Origin: Citricoccus sp. CH26A
GTDB lineage: Bacteria > Actinomycetota > Actinomycetes > Actinomycetales > Micrococcaceae
Length of the DNA stretch: 34,444 nt
Direction: 5' to 3'
Assembly: GCF_000224415.1 (NCBI RefSeq)
Contig: NZ_AFXQ01000031.1
Span: 1 to 34,444 of the forward strand
In this document: in pieces, positions 16,681 to 25,095 of the stretch
How positions within the stretch are numbered: position 1 is the first letter of the stretch
How the letters are laid out: every line of letters starts with the position of its first letter
Program-made: the position numbers and the translations under genes
Notes under the pieces: model-generated
What the model was told of the DNA's origin: nothing
The model's database searches: none
What the model saw: only the letters and a program-made list of their open reading frames with translations

Positions 16681-16686
16681 ACTATG
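16681..16686 (-). promoter_or_regulatory. -10 element of the fur-katA operon
   Basis: CATAGT on the minus strand ends 7 nt before the regulator's ATG at 16673, predicting a leaderless transcript for the operon. Confidence 0.5.
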
Positions 16687-16691
16687 CCATA

Positions 16692-16708
16692 TTCTGAGTT
16701 ACTCATAA
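16692..16708. promoter_or_regulatory. PerR/Fur-type box at the catalase operon promoter
   Basis: A 17-bp 8-1-8 inverted repeat, TTCTGAGTTACTCATAA, with 7 of 8 pairs matching and a perfect TGAGTTACTCA core (16695-16705). It lies between the -10 and -35 positions of the regulator-katA promoter, in a locally AT-rich patch unlike the surroundings, as expected for an autoregulatory Fur-family site. Confidence 0.6.
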
Positions 16709-16750
16709 ATAGGACCATCGGTGAACCGGGGATGAACGGTCGGGACGCCC

Positions 16751-17965
16751 TCAGAGACAGGCCGCGGCCTGGACCGCCGCACGGCGGCCGGCCCGGGTGG
16801 CGCCGATCGTGGAGGCCGACGCGCCGTAACCGACCAGGAACAGCCCGGGCATCTTCGCCACCGTCACGCCGTCCCGTTCCATCCGCACGCCTCCGCCGCG
16901 TTCACGGACATGCAGCGGGGACAGGTGATCCAGGGAGGCGCGGAACCCCGTGGCCCACAGGATCGTGTCCACCGGCGTCTCCCACGTGGTGAGCGGGTCC
17001 TCCGAGGACACGGCCGTGCAGGCCCGGCCGGTCAGTGCGGGCACCCGGTCCAACCCACCGGAGGCCGCGCCCCCGGGTGCCAGCAGGCGGTCGGCGACGT
17101 CGCCCTGGGAGGGGACCCGGCCACCGTCGGGTCCCGGCCCGTCCAGCACGGCGCCGCCGGGGGTGATGCGGCGCAGCGGCCCGCGACTGACGAGCACGCC
17201 CGCGGCGATCCCCGCCAGGTACTGCCCGGTGACGGGCAGGCCGGTGGCGGCGACCACGGACAGCGGCGGCAGGCCCATCGTGGTGCGGGCGGACACGGAG
17301 GACTCCACGTCCACGCCCCAGGAGGCGTCGAAGAACCGGTCCGTCCAGTCCGGGGCACGGCGCGTGGTCCAGACCGTGGTGGCGCCGGCCTCGTGCAGCT
17401 GCAGCAGGAACTGCAGGGCCGAGGTGCCACCGCCGACCACCAGCACGCTCCGGCCGGTGAAGTCCTCCGCCGCCGTGAAACCGCGCGTGTGCAGTTGACG
17501 GCCGGTGAACTCGGCGATGCCCGGGTAGTAGGGCACGTACGGGCTGTCCCAGGTGCCGGTCGCGTTGATCACGGTCCGGGCCCGCCATGTCCGGCCGTCG
17601 GCCGCGGTGACGGTGAAGACCCCCTGGAGGTGATCCACGCTCCGCACGTCCACCGGCCGGATCACGGGCAGCTCCAGCCGTTCCTCGTAGGCGCCGTAGT
17701 ACCGGGACACCACGTGACTGGCCGGTTCCCGGGGATCGGGCGTGCCCAGCGGCATCCCGGGCAGGTCGTGGATCCCGTGTGCGGCGTCGAAGGTCAGTGC
17801 GTCCCAGCGGTGCCGCCATGCCCCGCCCGGGCCGTCGTTGGCGTCCAGCACCACGAACCCGGTGCCGGGCTCCACCCGCTTGCGGAGCAGCTGCCCGGCC
17901 GCGCTCAGGCCGGCCTGGCCGGCTCCGATCACGACGACGTCGAGCAGCTCTTCGGTGGAGGTCAC
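16751..17965 (-). CDS. Flavin-containing monooxygenase-like NAD(P)-binding oxidoreductase
   Basis: A 404-residue flavoprotein of the CzcO/FMO-like group. The N-terminal FAD motif is [26 protein letters not shown] matches the conserved GG-x-W-x-x-R-W segment of such monooxygenases. The second dinucleotide motif is [14 protein letters not shown], and a TILWATGFR motif near the end resembles the FMO ATG signature. These proteins hydroxylate or oxidise soft nucleophiles or ketones using NADPH and O2; the substrate cannot be told from sequence. It starts with GTG at 17965, preceded 7 nt away by AATACT with GTGACG as a fair -35 (16-nt spacer). It is divergent from glyA, and the next gene downstream on this strand is the fur-like regulator. 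Confidence 0.85.
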   Translation of the reverse strand: MTSTEELLDVVVIGAGQAGLSAAGQLLRKRVEPGTGFVVLDANDGPGGAWRHRWDALTFDAAHGIHDLPGMPLGTPDPREPASHVVSRYYGAYEERLELPVIRPVDVRSVDHLQGVFTVTAADGRTWRARTVINATGTWDSPYVPYYPGIAEFTGRQLHTRGFTAAEDFTGRSVLVVGGGTSALQFLLQLHEAGATTVWTTRRAPDWTDRFFDASWGVDVESSVSARTTMGLPPLSVVAATGLPVTGQYLAGIAAGVLVSRGPLRRITPGGAVLDGPGPDGGRVPSQGDVADRLLAPGGAASGGLDRVPALTGRACTAVSSEDPLTTWETPVDTILWATGFRASLDHLSPLHVRERGGGVRMERDGVTVAKMPGLFLVGYGASASTIGATRAGRRAAVQAAACL

Positions 17966-17972
17966 GTCCCGC

Positions 17973-17978
17973 AGTATT
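17973..17978 (-). promoter_or_regulatory. -10 element, leaderless promoter of the monooxygenase-like gene
   Basis: AATACT on the minus strand ends 7 nt before the GTG start at 17965; GTGACG is a possible -35 with a 16-nt spacer. Confidence 0.55.
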
Positions 17979-18005
17979 GCAGGCGGTCAGCGCCCGTCAC
18001 CACGC

Positions 18006-18011
18006 TACGAT
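18006..18011 (+). promoter_or_regulatory. -10 element of glyA
   Basis: TACGAT predicts a transcription start at about 18018, immediately before the first stem of the glyA leader aptamer. The leader would be about 145 nt long. Confidence 0.6.
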
Positions 18012-18017
18012 GGGGCG

Positions 18018-18122
18018 CAGGCCGCGACTGGCGCAGGTGGACCACCACCGGGAAGCGGCGCTGCGTGGTGCCGACGCCGTCGGCCCCGACCGACGCCCGG
18101 ACCGCCCGCCTGGGTCCGGGCG
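18018..18122 (+). ncRNA. ZTP (pfl) riboswitch in the glyA leader
   Basis: The leader matches the ZTP/ZMP aptamer class known upstream of purine and one-carbon genes. P1 is GCCGC (18021-18025) with GCGGC (18055-18059). The conserved joining GACTGGCG follows P1. P2 is GGTGG (18036-18040) with CCACC (18045-18049), then GGGAAGC. After a variable hairpin (CCGAC-GCC-GTCGG, 18071-18083) comes the terminal CCGCCTGGG-like block (18106-18114). GGCG (18030-18033) can form the class-defining pseudoknot with CGCC (18107-18110). CGCCCGGAC (18094-18102) and GTCCGGGCG (18114-18122) form a 9-bp hairpin enclosing the pseudoknot strand, so ligand binding and this hairpin should be mutually exclusive. ZTP normally switches such genes on. 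The pattern was recognised by eye, not by a covariance search. Confidence 0.85.
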
Positions 18123-18162
18123 CCAGACCAGAAACCCCAGACCATGCCAGCAGGAGCTTCTC

Positions 18163-19458
18163 GTGACCCAGCCGAACACCACGACGTCCGCGTCCCTCAG
18201 CAACCGTCCCCTGACCGACGTCGACCCCGAGATCGCCGCCGTCCTGGACCAGGAGCTGGGCCGCCAGCGGGACACCCTGGAGATGATCGCGTCCGAGAAC
18301 TTCGTGCCGCGCGCCATCCTCGAGACCCAGGGCTCGGTGCTGACGAACAAGTACGCCGAGGGGTACCCCGGACGGCGGTACTACGGCGGTTGTGAGTACG
18401 TGGACGTGGCCGAGAACCTGGCGATCGAGCGCGCCAAGGCCCTCTTCGGCGCAGAGCACGTCAACGTCCAGCCGCACGCCGGCGCCCAGGCCAACGTGGC
18501 CCTGATGACCGCCCTCATGCAGCCCGGGGACACCCTGATGGGCCTGTCGCTGGCCCACGGCGGCCACCTGACCCACGGGATGAAGCTGAACTTCTCCGGC
18601 AAGAACTACACCATCGCGGCCTACGAGGTGGATCCGGACACCTACCGGATCGACATGGACAAGGTCCGCGAGAAGGCGGTCGAGGCCAAGCCGGCCGTCA
18701 TCGTGGCGGGCTGGTCCGCCTACTCCCGCCAGCTGGACTTCGAGGCGTTCCGCTCCATCGCGGACGAGGTGGGGGCCAAGCTCTGGGTGGACATGGCCCA
18801 CTTCGCCGGGCTGGTCGCCGCGGGACTGCACCCGAACCCGGTGCCCCACGCCGACGTCGTGACCTCCACCGCGCACAAGACGCTCGCCGGGCCCCGCTCG
18901 GGCTTCATCCTCTCCAAGGAGGAGTACCGCAAGAAGATCGACTCGGCGGTGTTCCCGGGCCAGCAGGGCGGCCCGCTGATGCACGCGATCGCCGGCAAGG
19001 CCGTGGCCTTCAAGATCGCCGCCTCCGAGGAGTTCGCCGAACGCCAGCGCCGCACCATCGAGGGCGCCCAGATCCTTGCCGAGCGCCTGATGGGGGCCGA
19101 CGTCGCCGAGCACGGGGTCTCCGTGCTGACCGGTGGCACCGACGTGCACCTGATCCTGGTGGACCTGCGCCACGCCGAGCTCGACGGCCGTCAGGCCGAG
19201 GACCTGCTCCACGAGGTCGGCATCACCGTCAACCGCAACTCCGTCCCGTGGGACCCACGCCCGCCGATGACCACCTCCGGCCTGCGCATCGGTACCCCGG
19301 CCCTGGCCACCCGCGGCTTCGGGGCCGAGGAGTTCGCCGAGGTGGCGGACATCGTCGCCCAGGCCCTCAAGCCGGGCCCGGACCTGGAGGCCCTGAAGGC
19401 CCGCGTGCAGAAGCTCGCCGCCGACTTCCCCCTGTACGAAGGCCTCGAGGGCTGGTGA
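18163..19458 (+). CDS. glyA: Serine hydroxymethyltransferase
   Basis: A 431-residue PLP enzyme interconverting serine and glycine with transfer of a one-carbon unit to tetrahydrofolate, the main source of 5,10-methylene-THF. Visible motifs are [10 protein letters not shown], the tight [20 protein letters not shown] segment, [12 protein letters not shown], and the PLP-lysine motif [36 protein letters not shown] is near the C terminus. Length fits the family. GTG at 18163 follows AGGAG 7 nt upstream. Expression is probably set by the ZTP riboswitch in the leader. folD follows 72 bp downstream on the same strand; both products work on the same folate pool and may be co-regulated. Confidence 0.97.
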   Translation: MTQPNTTTSASLSNRPLTDVDPEIAAVLDQELGRQRDTLEMIASENFVPRAILETQGSVLTNKYAEGYPGRRYYGGCEYVDVAENLAIERAKALFGAEHVNVQPHAGAQANVALMTALMQPGDTLMGLSLAHGGHLTHGMKLNFSGKNYTIAAYEVDPDTYRIDMDKVREKAVEAKPAVIVAGWSAYSRQLDFEAFRSIADEVGAKLWVDMAHFAGLVAAGLHPNPVPHADVVTSTAHKTLAGPRSGFILSKEEYRKKIDSAVFPGQQGGPLMHAIAGKAVAFKIAASEEFAERQRRTIEGAQILAERLMGADVAEHGVSVLTGGTDVHLILVDLRHAELDGRQAEDLLHEVGITVNRNSVPWDPRPPMTTSGLRIGTPALATRGFGAEEFAEVADIVAQALKPGPDLEALKARVQKLAADFPLYEGLEGW

Positions 19459-19530
19459 CACGTCCCGCTCGCATCACTATGGTGATAGATAGATTGTCGG
19501 CCGACCCCCGCAAGGAAGCGTGATCCAGCC

Positions 19531-20439
19531 ATGACCGCACAGAAGCTCGACGGCCGCGCCACGGCCGCCGCCATCAAGGAGGACCTCACCCGGCGCGTGG
19601 AGGTCCTGCGCGGACAGGGCATCGTGCCCGGTCTGGGCACCATCCTGGTCGGTGAGGACCCGGGGTCCCAGTCCTACGTGGGGGGCAAGCACCGCGACTG
19701 CGCCGAGGTGGGGGTGGCCTCCATCCGGAAGGACCTGCCCGCCTCGACCACCGAGGAGGAGCTCCTGGCCGTGGTCGAGGAACTCAACGCGGACGAGGCC
19801 TGCACCGGGTACATCGTGCAGTTGCCGCTGCCCAAGCACATCGACACCGACCGCATCCTCGAGGCGATCGACCCGGCCAAGGACGCCGACGGGCTGCATC
19901 CGATGAACCTGGGGCGCCTGGTGGCCTCGGTCGGCGGGGAGCTGGACTCGCCGCTGCCGTGCACGCCCAAGGGGTGCGTGGAGCTGCTGAAGCACTACGG
20001 CATCGACCTCAGCGGCAAGGTGGTCCTGGTGATCGGCCGTGGCGTGACCATCGGCCGTCCCGCCGGGCTCGTGCTGACCCGCCGGGACGTCAACGCCACC
20101 GTGGTGCTGGCCCACACCGGCACGAAGGACCTCAAGGCCGAACTGGCCCGCGCGGACGTCATCATCGCCGCGGCCGGGGTGGCCCACATGGTCAGGCCGG
20201 AGGACGTCAAGGACGGGGTGATCGTGCTGGACGTGGGTGTCTCCCGCGTCGAGGGCGAGGACGGCAAGGCCAGGATCACCGGTGACGTGGATCCCGGCGT
20301 GGCCGAGAAGGCGTCCTGGATGGCCCCCAACCCGGGCGGTGTCGGCCCGATGACCCGGGTGATGCTGCTGGCCAACGTGGTCGAGGCCGCCGAGCGCGCC
20401 GCGGCCGCCGACGGCTGGACGGAGCCCGAGCGGGGCTGA
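19531..20439 (+). CDS. folD: Bifunctional methylenetetrahydrofolate dehydrogenase/cyclohydrolase
   Basis: A 302-residue enzyme oxidising 5,10-methylene-THF to methenyl-THF with NADP and hydrolysing it to 10-formyl-THF. The substrate/catalytic motif is [12 protein letters not shown] with Tyr49 and catalytic Lys53. [35 protein letters not shown] (the actinobacterial form of the dinucleotide motif) and PGGVGPMT are all present. It uses the methylene-THF produced by GlyA just upstream, and its product is the substrate of PurU encoded 6 kb away. The 72-bp gap contains TAGATT around 19490, so a second promoter is possible. ATG at 19531 has a distant AAGGAAG. Confidence 0.97.
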   Translation: MTAQKLDGRATAAAIKEDLTRRVEVLRGQGIVPGLGTILVGEDPGSQSYVGGKHRDCAEVGVASIRKDLPASTTEEELLAVVEELNADEACTGYIVQLPLPKHIDTDRILEAIDPAKDADGLHPMNLGRLVASVGGELDSPLPCTPKGCVELLKHYGIDLSGKVVLVIGRGVTIGRPAGLVLTRRDVNATVVLAHTGTKDLKAELARADVIIAAAGVAHMVRPEDVKDGVIVLDVGVSRVEGEDGKARITGDVDPGVAEKASWMAPNPGGVGPMTRVMLLANVVEAAERAAAADGWTEPERG

Positions 20440-20453
20440 CAGGGGCCCCGGCG

Positions 20454-20518
20454 GGAGCATTCTTCATGCTCCGATGGACTGATCATCCCGGCAGGACATG
20501 GTGATGCGTCCATCCTGC
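20454..20518 (+). other. Cluster of small inverted repeats downstream of folD
   Basis: GGAGCAT-TCTTC-ATGCTCC (20454-20472) is a perfect 7-bp hairpin, directly followed by GATGGAC (20473-20479) paired with GTCCATC (20508-20514). The overlapping alternative is GCAGGA (20491-20496) with TCCTGC (20513-20518). The segment is less GC-rich than its surroundings and lies before the main terminator. It may be a processed 3' end or a small structured RNA. Confidence 0.45.
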
Positions 20519-20541
20519 GATGAATCCGGGCGAACACGCCG

Positions 20542-20577
20542 AAGGCCGGTCCACCCCCCGAGGGGCGGACCGGCCTT
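20542..20577. terminator. Bidirectional terminator between folD and the MHS transporter
   Basis: AAGGCCGGTCC (20542-20552) and GGACCGGCCTT (20567-20577) form a perfect 11-bp stem with an inner CCCC/GGGG pairing, followed by TTT on the plus strand and flanked by A/T-ended arms on both sides. Confidence 0.85.
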
Positions 20578-20608
20578 TGCCGTCGCGCCGGCCGGGCCGG
20601 GGGCGGGT

Positions 20609-21988
20609 TCAGGCGGAGACCTTCTGCGGCGCCGGAGCCGGGCCGAAGACCGTGGCGCCGGTCTCCTGCTCGGCCTGGTTGTGGATGGACAGGTCGATGC
20701 CCCGGCGGTCGCGCACGAGGCTCACGGCCGCCAGCGCCACGAGGACCGTCACCAGGAGGTAGACGGAGATCGCCGTGGAGCCGCCCGTCCGTTCCAGGAG
20801 GGCCTGGGCGATCATCGGGGCGAAGGCGCCACCGAGGATCGCGCCGATCGCATACGAGATGGACACCCCGGAGAAGCGCACCGAGGCCGGGAACAGCTCG
20901 GAGTACAGTGCCGCCTGGGGGCCGTAGGTCAGGCCGGTGCCGATGCAGACCAGGAACAGGGCCAGGTACAGCAGGCCCAGCTCGCCGGTGTTGATCAGCC
21001 AGAACAACGGGAAGACGCACAGGGCCAGCCACGCGTAGCCGATCTGGTAGGTCAGCTTCCGGCCGATCCGGTCCGAGAGCAGGCCGGCTGCCAGGGTCGA
21101 GCAGAACCACACGGCGGCGGCGAACGTCATCGCCACCAGCACGTCGGTGGAGTCCAGGCCGACGCTCTCATCCGTCGCGTAGGACGGGATGAACCCGCCC
21201 GTCGACATGTAGCCGACGGCGTTGTTGCCGACGAAGACCAGGGCCGCGATGACCACCAGGTGCCAGTGCTTGCGGAACAGCTCGACGACGGGCACGGACT
21301 CGCGCTGCTTGGCCTCGGCGATCTCCTGGAACACGGGGGACTCGTCCACGGCGACCCGCACCAGGTAGCCGACGGCGATGAGGATGATCGAGGCGATGAA
21401 CGGCCAGCGCCAGCCCCATTCCACGAAGGCCGCACCGGGGGAGACCACACCGGTCATCAGCGCCGTCACGCCGGTGGCCAGGAGCAGGCCCAGGGGCACG
21501 CCGAGCTGCGGGACGGCCCCGGCCAGGCCGCGACGCTCGGCGGGGGCGTGCTCCACGGCCATGAGGACCGCACCGCCCCATTCGCCACCGGCGGAGATGC
21601 CCTGCAGGACGCGCAGCAACAGGAGCAGCAGCGGTGCGGCGATGCCGATCGCCTCGAAGGTGGGCAGCAGGCCGATCAGCGTGGTGGCTCCGCCCATCAT
21701 GACCAGGGTGACCACGAGGATCACCTTCCGGCCGAGCTTGTCCCCGTAGTGGCCCGCCAGGAACGCACCGAGGGGACGGAAGAGGAAGGAGATGCCGACC
21801 GAGGCGAAGGTGATGATCTGGCTGAAGCCCGCGCCCGCAGGGGCGAAGAACAGGTCACCGAACACCAGCGCGGCGATGGTGGCGTAGATGAAGAAGTCGT
21901 ACCACTCGACGGTGGTGCCGACCAGGGTGGCCGCGGCGACTCGCCGCTGATTGGCGCGAGGCCTGGTCATGGTGCTGGAAGCTGTCAC
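20609..21988 (-). CDS. MFS transporter, metabolite:H+ symporter (MHS) family
   Basis: A 459-residue, 12-helix major facilitator of the MHS branch (ShiA/ProP/KgtP relatives). TTVEWYDFFIYATIAALVFG in helix 1 is the MHS signature. GHYGDKLGRKVILV is the first MFS motif, RVLQGISAGGEWGGAVLM the helix-5 motif, and GLLSDRIGRKLTYQ the second-half repeat. Substrates in this family are mostly carboxylates (shikimate, dicarboxylates, aromatic acids) or betaine, taken up with protons. The GTG at 21988, with GAGG 9 nt upstream, is preferred; the ATG at 21970 is an alternative. The promoter probably lies near 22076 with a leader of about 80 nt. No catabolic genes are adjacent to fix the substrate. Confidence 0.88.
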   Translation of the reverse strand: MTASSTMTRPRANQRRVAAATLVGTTVEWYDFFIYATIAALVFGDLFFAPAGAGFSQIITFASVGISFLFRPLGAFLAGHYGDKLGRKVILVVTLVMMGGATTLIGLLPTFEAIGIAAPLLLLLLRVLQGISAGGEWGGAVLMAVEHAPAERRGLAGAVPQLGVPLGLLLATGVTALMTGVVSPGAAFVEWGWRWPFIASIILIAVGYLVRVAVDESPVFQEIAEAKQRESVPVVELFRKHWHLVVIAALVFVGNNAVGYMSTGGFIPSYATDESVGLDSTDVLVAMTFAAAVWFCSTLAAGLLSDRIGRKLTYQIGYAWLALCVFPLFWLINTGELGLLYLALFLVCIGTGLTYGPQAALYSELFPASVRFSGVSISYAIGAILGGAFAPMIAQALLERTGGSTAISVYLLVTVLVALAAVSLVRDRRGIDLSIHNQAEQETGATVFGPAPAPQKVSA

Positions 21989-22075
21989 GTCTGGAAACCT
22001 CGGTGGTGGATGTTCGGGTGGCCGGCCTCGTGGGCCGGTGGCGGGGGCCGTGAGGCCCGTCACGCCGATCCCAAG

Positions 22076-22087
22076 ATCGTATATGAT
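22076..22087. promoter_or_regulatory. -10 and overlapping palindrome upstream of the MHS transporter
   Basis: ATCGTATATGAT is a near-perfect 12-bp palindrome (5 of 6 pairs) of the ATNGTATAYNAT type bound by GntR/FCD regulators. Its minus-strand TACGAT is the best -10 for the transporter gene. AT-rich in otherwise GC-rich DNA. Confidence 0.5.
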
Positions 22088-22208
22088 TCTGGTCTCGTGT
22101 GCGTGAGACTCCCGTCACTGCCGTGTCATGAGGGCGCGATGCCGGACCGCGGCGTGTCGGGCCGCCGCCCCGGCGCCCGGGGCGATGCCGACCGGCCACC
22201 CGCTGGTC

Positions 22209-22214
22209 TAGGAT
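22209..22214 (+). promoter_or_regulatory. -10 element, leaderless promoter of the ABC-2 exporter
   Basis: TAGGAT ends 7 nt before the GTG at 22222. It is the same hexamer as at purU. Confidence 0.6.
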
Positions 22215-22221
22215 CGCGCGG

Positions 22222-23250
22222 GTGAGACGTGAGTCCCGTGATGCCCGTCACGCGGGGCCGGTGACGGTGACCGGCGTGCCCGCGGGGCCTCCTGCCGCCG
22301 TGATCGAGGCCCGGGGGCTGGTCAAGCGCTACGGGGACTTCACCGCCGTGGACGGCATCGACTTCGCCGTGCGCCCGGGGGAGTCCTTCGGACTGCTCGG
22401 CCCCAACGGGGCGGGCAAGTCCACGGTCATGCGGATGATCGGCGGCGTCTCCCAGCGCACGGCCGGGACCCTGTCCATCATGGGCCTGGACCCGGAGCGC
22501 AAGGGCCCGGAGGTGCGGGCGCACCTGGGCGTGGTGCCGCAGCGGGACAACCTGGACGAGGAGCTCACGGTCCGGGACAACCTGATCGTCTACGGTCGGT
22601 ACTTCGGCCTGCCGTACTCCTACCTGCGGCCCAAGGCCATGGAGCTGCTGGAGTTCGCCCAGCTCACGGACCGTGCGGACACGAAGGTCGACGACCTCTC
22701 CGGTGGCATGAAGCGCCGCCTGGTGATCGCCCGCGGACTGGTCAACGAGCCGCGGATCCTGCTGCTGGACGAACCCACCACCGGACTGGACCCGCAGGCA
22801 CGGCACATCCTCTGGGACCGGCTGTTCCGGCTCAAGGAGCAGGGCACCACGCTGGTGCTCACCACGCACTACATGGACGAGGCCGAGCAGTTGTGCGACC
22901 GGCTGATCGTGGTGGACCGGGGGCGGATCATGGCCGAGGGGTCCCCGGCCCAGCTCATCCGCCGGCACTCCAGCCGGGAGGTGCTCGAGGTGCGGTTCGG
23001 CACGGACCGCAACGCCGCGGTCGCGGCCCGGCTGGAGCGCGAACTGCCCGGCCGTCCCACCGTGACGGGTGCCCCGTTGGCGGACCGGATCGAGTCCCTG
23101 CCGGACCGGGTCCTGGTCTACGCCCGCGATGGCGAGGCGGCGCTGGAGGCGGTCACCGGCCTGGACCTGGAACCGGTCACCTCCCTGGTGCGCCGGTCCT
23201 CCCTGGAGGACGTGTTCCTCACCCTGACGGGTCGGAGCCTCGTTGACTGA
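22222..23250 (+). CDS. ABC-2 exporter ATP-binding protein, NodI/DrrA-like
   Basis: A 342-residue ATPase. Walker A is GPNGAGKST (about residues 60-68), Q-loop VVPQRDNLD, signature LSGGMKRR, Walker B ILLLDEPTTGLDPQAR, and switch TTHYMDEAEQLCDRL. LVNEPRILLLDEPTTGLDPQ and HYMDEAE are characteristic of the NodI/drug-exporter branch. It is expected to power export of a lipid-like, drug or oligosaccharide substrate through the permease encoded next. It starts with GTG at 22222 without a ribosome binding site, directly after a TAGGAT -10. The first ~25 residues precede the conserved fold, so a later GTG (22258 region) cannot be excluded. The stop overlaps the following gene's start by 8 bp. Confidence 0.9.
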   Translation: MRRESRDARHAGPVTVTGVPAGPPAAVIEARGLVKRYGDFTAVDGIDFAVRPGESFGLLGPNGAGKSTVMRMIGGVSQRTAGTLSIMGLDPERKGPEVRAHLGVVPQRDNLDEELTVRDNLIVYGRYFGLPYSYLRPKAMELLEFAQLTDRADTKVDDLSGGMKRRLVIARGLVNEPRILLLDEPTTGLDPQARHILWDRLFRLKEQGTTLVLTTHYMDEAEQLCDRLIVVDRGRIMAEGSPAQLIRRHSSREVLEVRFGTDRNAAVAARLERELPGRPTVTGAPLADRIESLPDRVLVYARDGEAALEAVTGLDLEPVTSLVRRSSLEDVFLTLTGRSLVD

Positions 23251-25090
23251 GCCGCCCGTCCCGGTCCGGCAGTCCGGGGGGACGGCGGACCCCGAGGCCG
23301 TCCTCGTGGAACGGGTCCATCGCAGCGGGAGGCTGCCCCTGACACCGGCTGAGTCCGCCGCCCGGGCGCGCCGGATCGGGCCCTGGTACTACGCCGAGCA
23401 CTACCTGCGGACCATGCGCAAGTACGGCGCGGTGATCGTGTTCGAGTCGCTGGGTGAGCCGCTGGTCTACCTGCTCGCCATGGGCGTGGGCCTGGCCTCG
23501 CTGATCGACGGGGGCGAGCAGGTCCTGGACGGCGTCGGCTACGCCGCATTCATCGCCCCGGCCCTGCTGGCCGCGGGCACCCTGATGGCCGCGGCGGTCG
23601 AGTTCACCTACCCGGTCATGGACGGCTTCACGTGGCACCGGCTCTACTACGCCCCGCAGGCCTCGCCGCTGCAGCCCTGGCAGATCGCGGCCGGCCACGT
23701 CCTCGCCGTGCTGCTGCGCTTCGTGGTCCAGTCGGTGCTGTTCCTGGTGATCATGCTCGCCTTCGGGGTGGTGAGCAGTCCCTGGGGCTGGGTCCAGGTC
23801 GTCACGGGCACGCTCGGTGGACTGGCCATCGGCCTGCCCATCATGGCCTTCTCCGCCTCCCTCAAGCGGGACGCTGGCCAGTACGCCCTGCTCCAGCGGT
23901 TCCTGATCATGCCGCTGTTCCTGTTCTCCGGGACGTTCTATCCCCTGGCCACGCTGCCGCCGGTGCTGCAGTGGATCGGCTGGCTCTCCCCGCAGTGGCA
24001 CGCCGCCCAGCTGGGCCGGGTGGCCTCGTACGGCATGGACGAACCCCGCTGGCTGACCGTGCTGCACGTGGCCTACCTGATCGGGCTCGCGGCCACCGGA
24101 TGGGCGCTCGTGCACAGGATCTACACCCGCCGGCTGGGGTGGGTGCCGGGCCGGGAGGATCCCGATGCCGTCCCCGCCGGCCGGCGCGGGATGGCCCACC
24201 TGCGTGCCGGGTGGGCCCGGGGCCGGACCGCGGACCGCACCGCCCCGGCGGAGGACGCGGGCCCGGACCGGACCGTCCCGGCGATGCCCCCGATCCGGGT
24301 GCGCTCCGGACCCGGGGCCGGGATGTACGGCGGCAACGTCCGGGCCGTGCTGGAGCGCGGCTTCCGCGCGCTGAAGACCTCCAACTGGGCGATCTTCGCC
24401 TCCGGCTTCTTCGAGCCGGTGCTGTACCTGCTCAGCCTGGGCCTGGGACTCGGCGGGCTGGTCGGGCAGGTCGAGGGGCCGAGCGGACCGGTCGGCTACG
24501 GGCAGTACATCGCCCCGGCACTGCTGGCCGTCTCCGCCATGAACGGCGCGATCTACGACTCCACCTGGAACGTGTTCTTCCGGATGCGGATGTCCAAGCT
24601 CTACCAGACCATGCTCAACACCTCCCTCGGCCCGGTGGACGTGGCGCTGGGGGAGATCACCATGGCGCTGATCCGGGGTGGGCTGTACTCGGTGGCGTTC
24701 CTGGTGGTGATGGCCGGCCTGGGGCTGGTGGCCAGCTGGTGGGCGGTGCTGCTGATCCCGGCCGCGGTGCTGATCGCCTTCGCGTTCGCGGCCGTCGGCA
24801 TGGCCGTGACCAGCTACCTGACGACCTTCCAGCAGATGGACTGGATCATGCTGGTGCTGATGCCGATGTTCCTGTTCTCGGCCACGTTCTTCCCGTTGTC
24901 CGTCTACCCGGAGGCGGTGCAATGGCTGATCCAGGCCCTTCCCCTGTGGCACGGCGTGGAGTTGATGCGCCAGCTCAGCGTGGGGGTGCTCACCCCGTTC
25001 ACGGCCGTGCACGTGCTGTACTTCGCGGTCATGATCGTCCTGGGCCTGCTGTTCACCGCGCACCGGCTGCGTGCGCTGTTCCTGCGCTGA
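23243..25090 (+). CDS. Fused tandem ABC-2 (NodJ-like) permease
   Basis: A 615-residue membrane protein made of two homologous ABC-2 permease domains, residues ~50-300 and ~365-615, joined by a ~60-residue charged Pro/Arg/Ala linker. Paired motifs show the duplication: EPLVYLLAMGVGLASL and EPVLYLLSLGLGLGGL; YAAFIAPALLA and YGQYIAPALLA; MPLFLFSGTFYPL and MPMFLFSATFFPL. Each domain has about six helices, so the chain is a covalently linked version of the usual permease dimer, while NodJ-type permeases are usually ~260 residues. The TTG at 23243 overlaps the ATPase gene's stop and implies coupling; an in-frame GTG at 23308 is an alternative start. Exported substrate unknown. Confidence 0.85.
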   Translation: MTEPPVPVRQSGGTADPEAVLVERVHRSGRLPLTPAESAARARRIGPWYYAEHYLRTMRKYGAVIVFESLGEPLVYLLAMGVGLASLIDGGEQVLDGVGYAAFIAPALLAAGTLMAAAVEFTYPVMDGFTWHRLYYAPQASPLQPWQIAAGHVLAVLLRFVVQSVLFLVIMLAFGVVSSPWGWVQVVTGTLGGLAIGLPIMAFSASLKRDAGQYALLQRFLIMPLFLFSGTFYPLATLPPVLQWIGWLSPQWHAAQLGRVASYGMDEPRWLTVLHVAYLIGLAATGWALVHRIYTRRLGWVPGREDPDAVPAGRRGMAHLRAGWARGRTADRTAPAEDAGPDRTVPAMPPIRVRSGPGAGMYGGNVRAVLERGFRALKTSNWAIFASGFFEPVLYLLSLGLGLGGLVGQVEGPSGPVGYGQYIAPALLAVSAMNGAIYDSTWNVFFRMRMSKLYQTMLNTSLGPVDVALGEITMALIRGGLYSVAFLVVMAGLGLVASWWAVLLIPAAVLIAFAFAAVGMAVTSYLTTFQQMDWIMLVLMPMFLFSATFFPLSVYPEAVQWLIQALPLWHGVELMRQLSVGVLTPFTAVHVLYFAVMIVLGLLFTAHRLRALFLR

Positions 25091-25095
25091 GCCGG

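Noticed and set aside
19459-19530. Separate riboswitch in front of folD
   Set aside because: The gap is 72 bp and shows only a small ATCAC/GTGAT inverted repeat, with no aptamer pattern.
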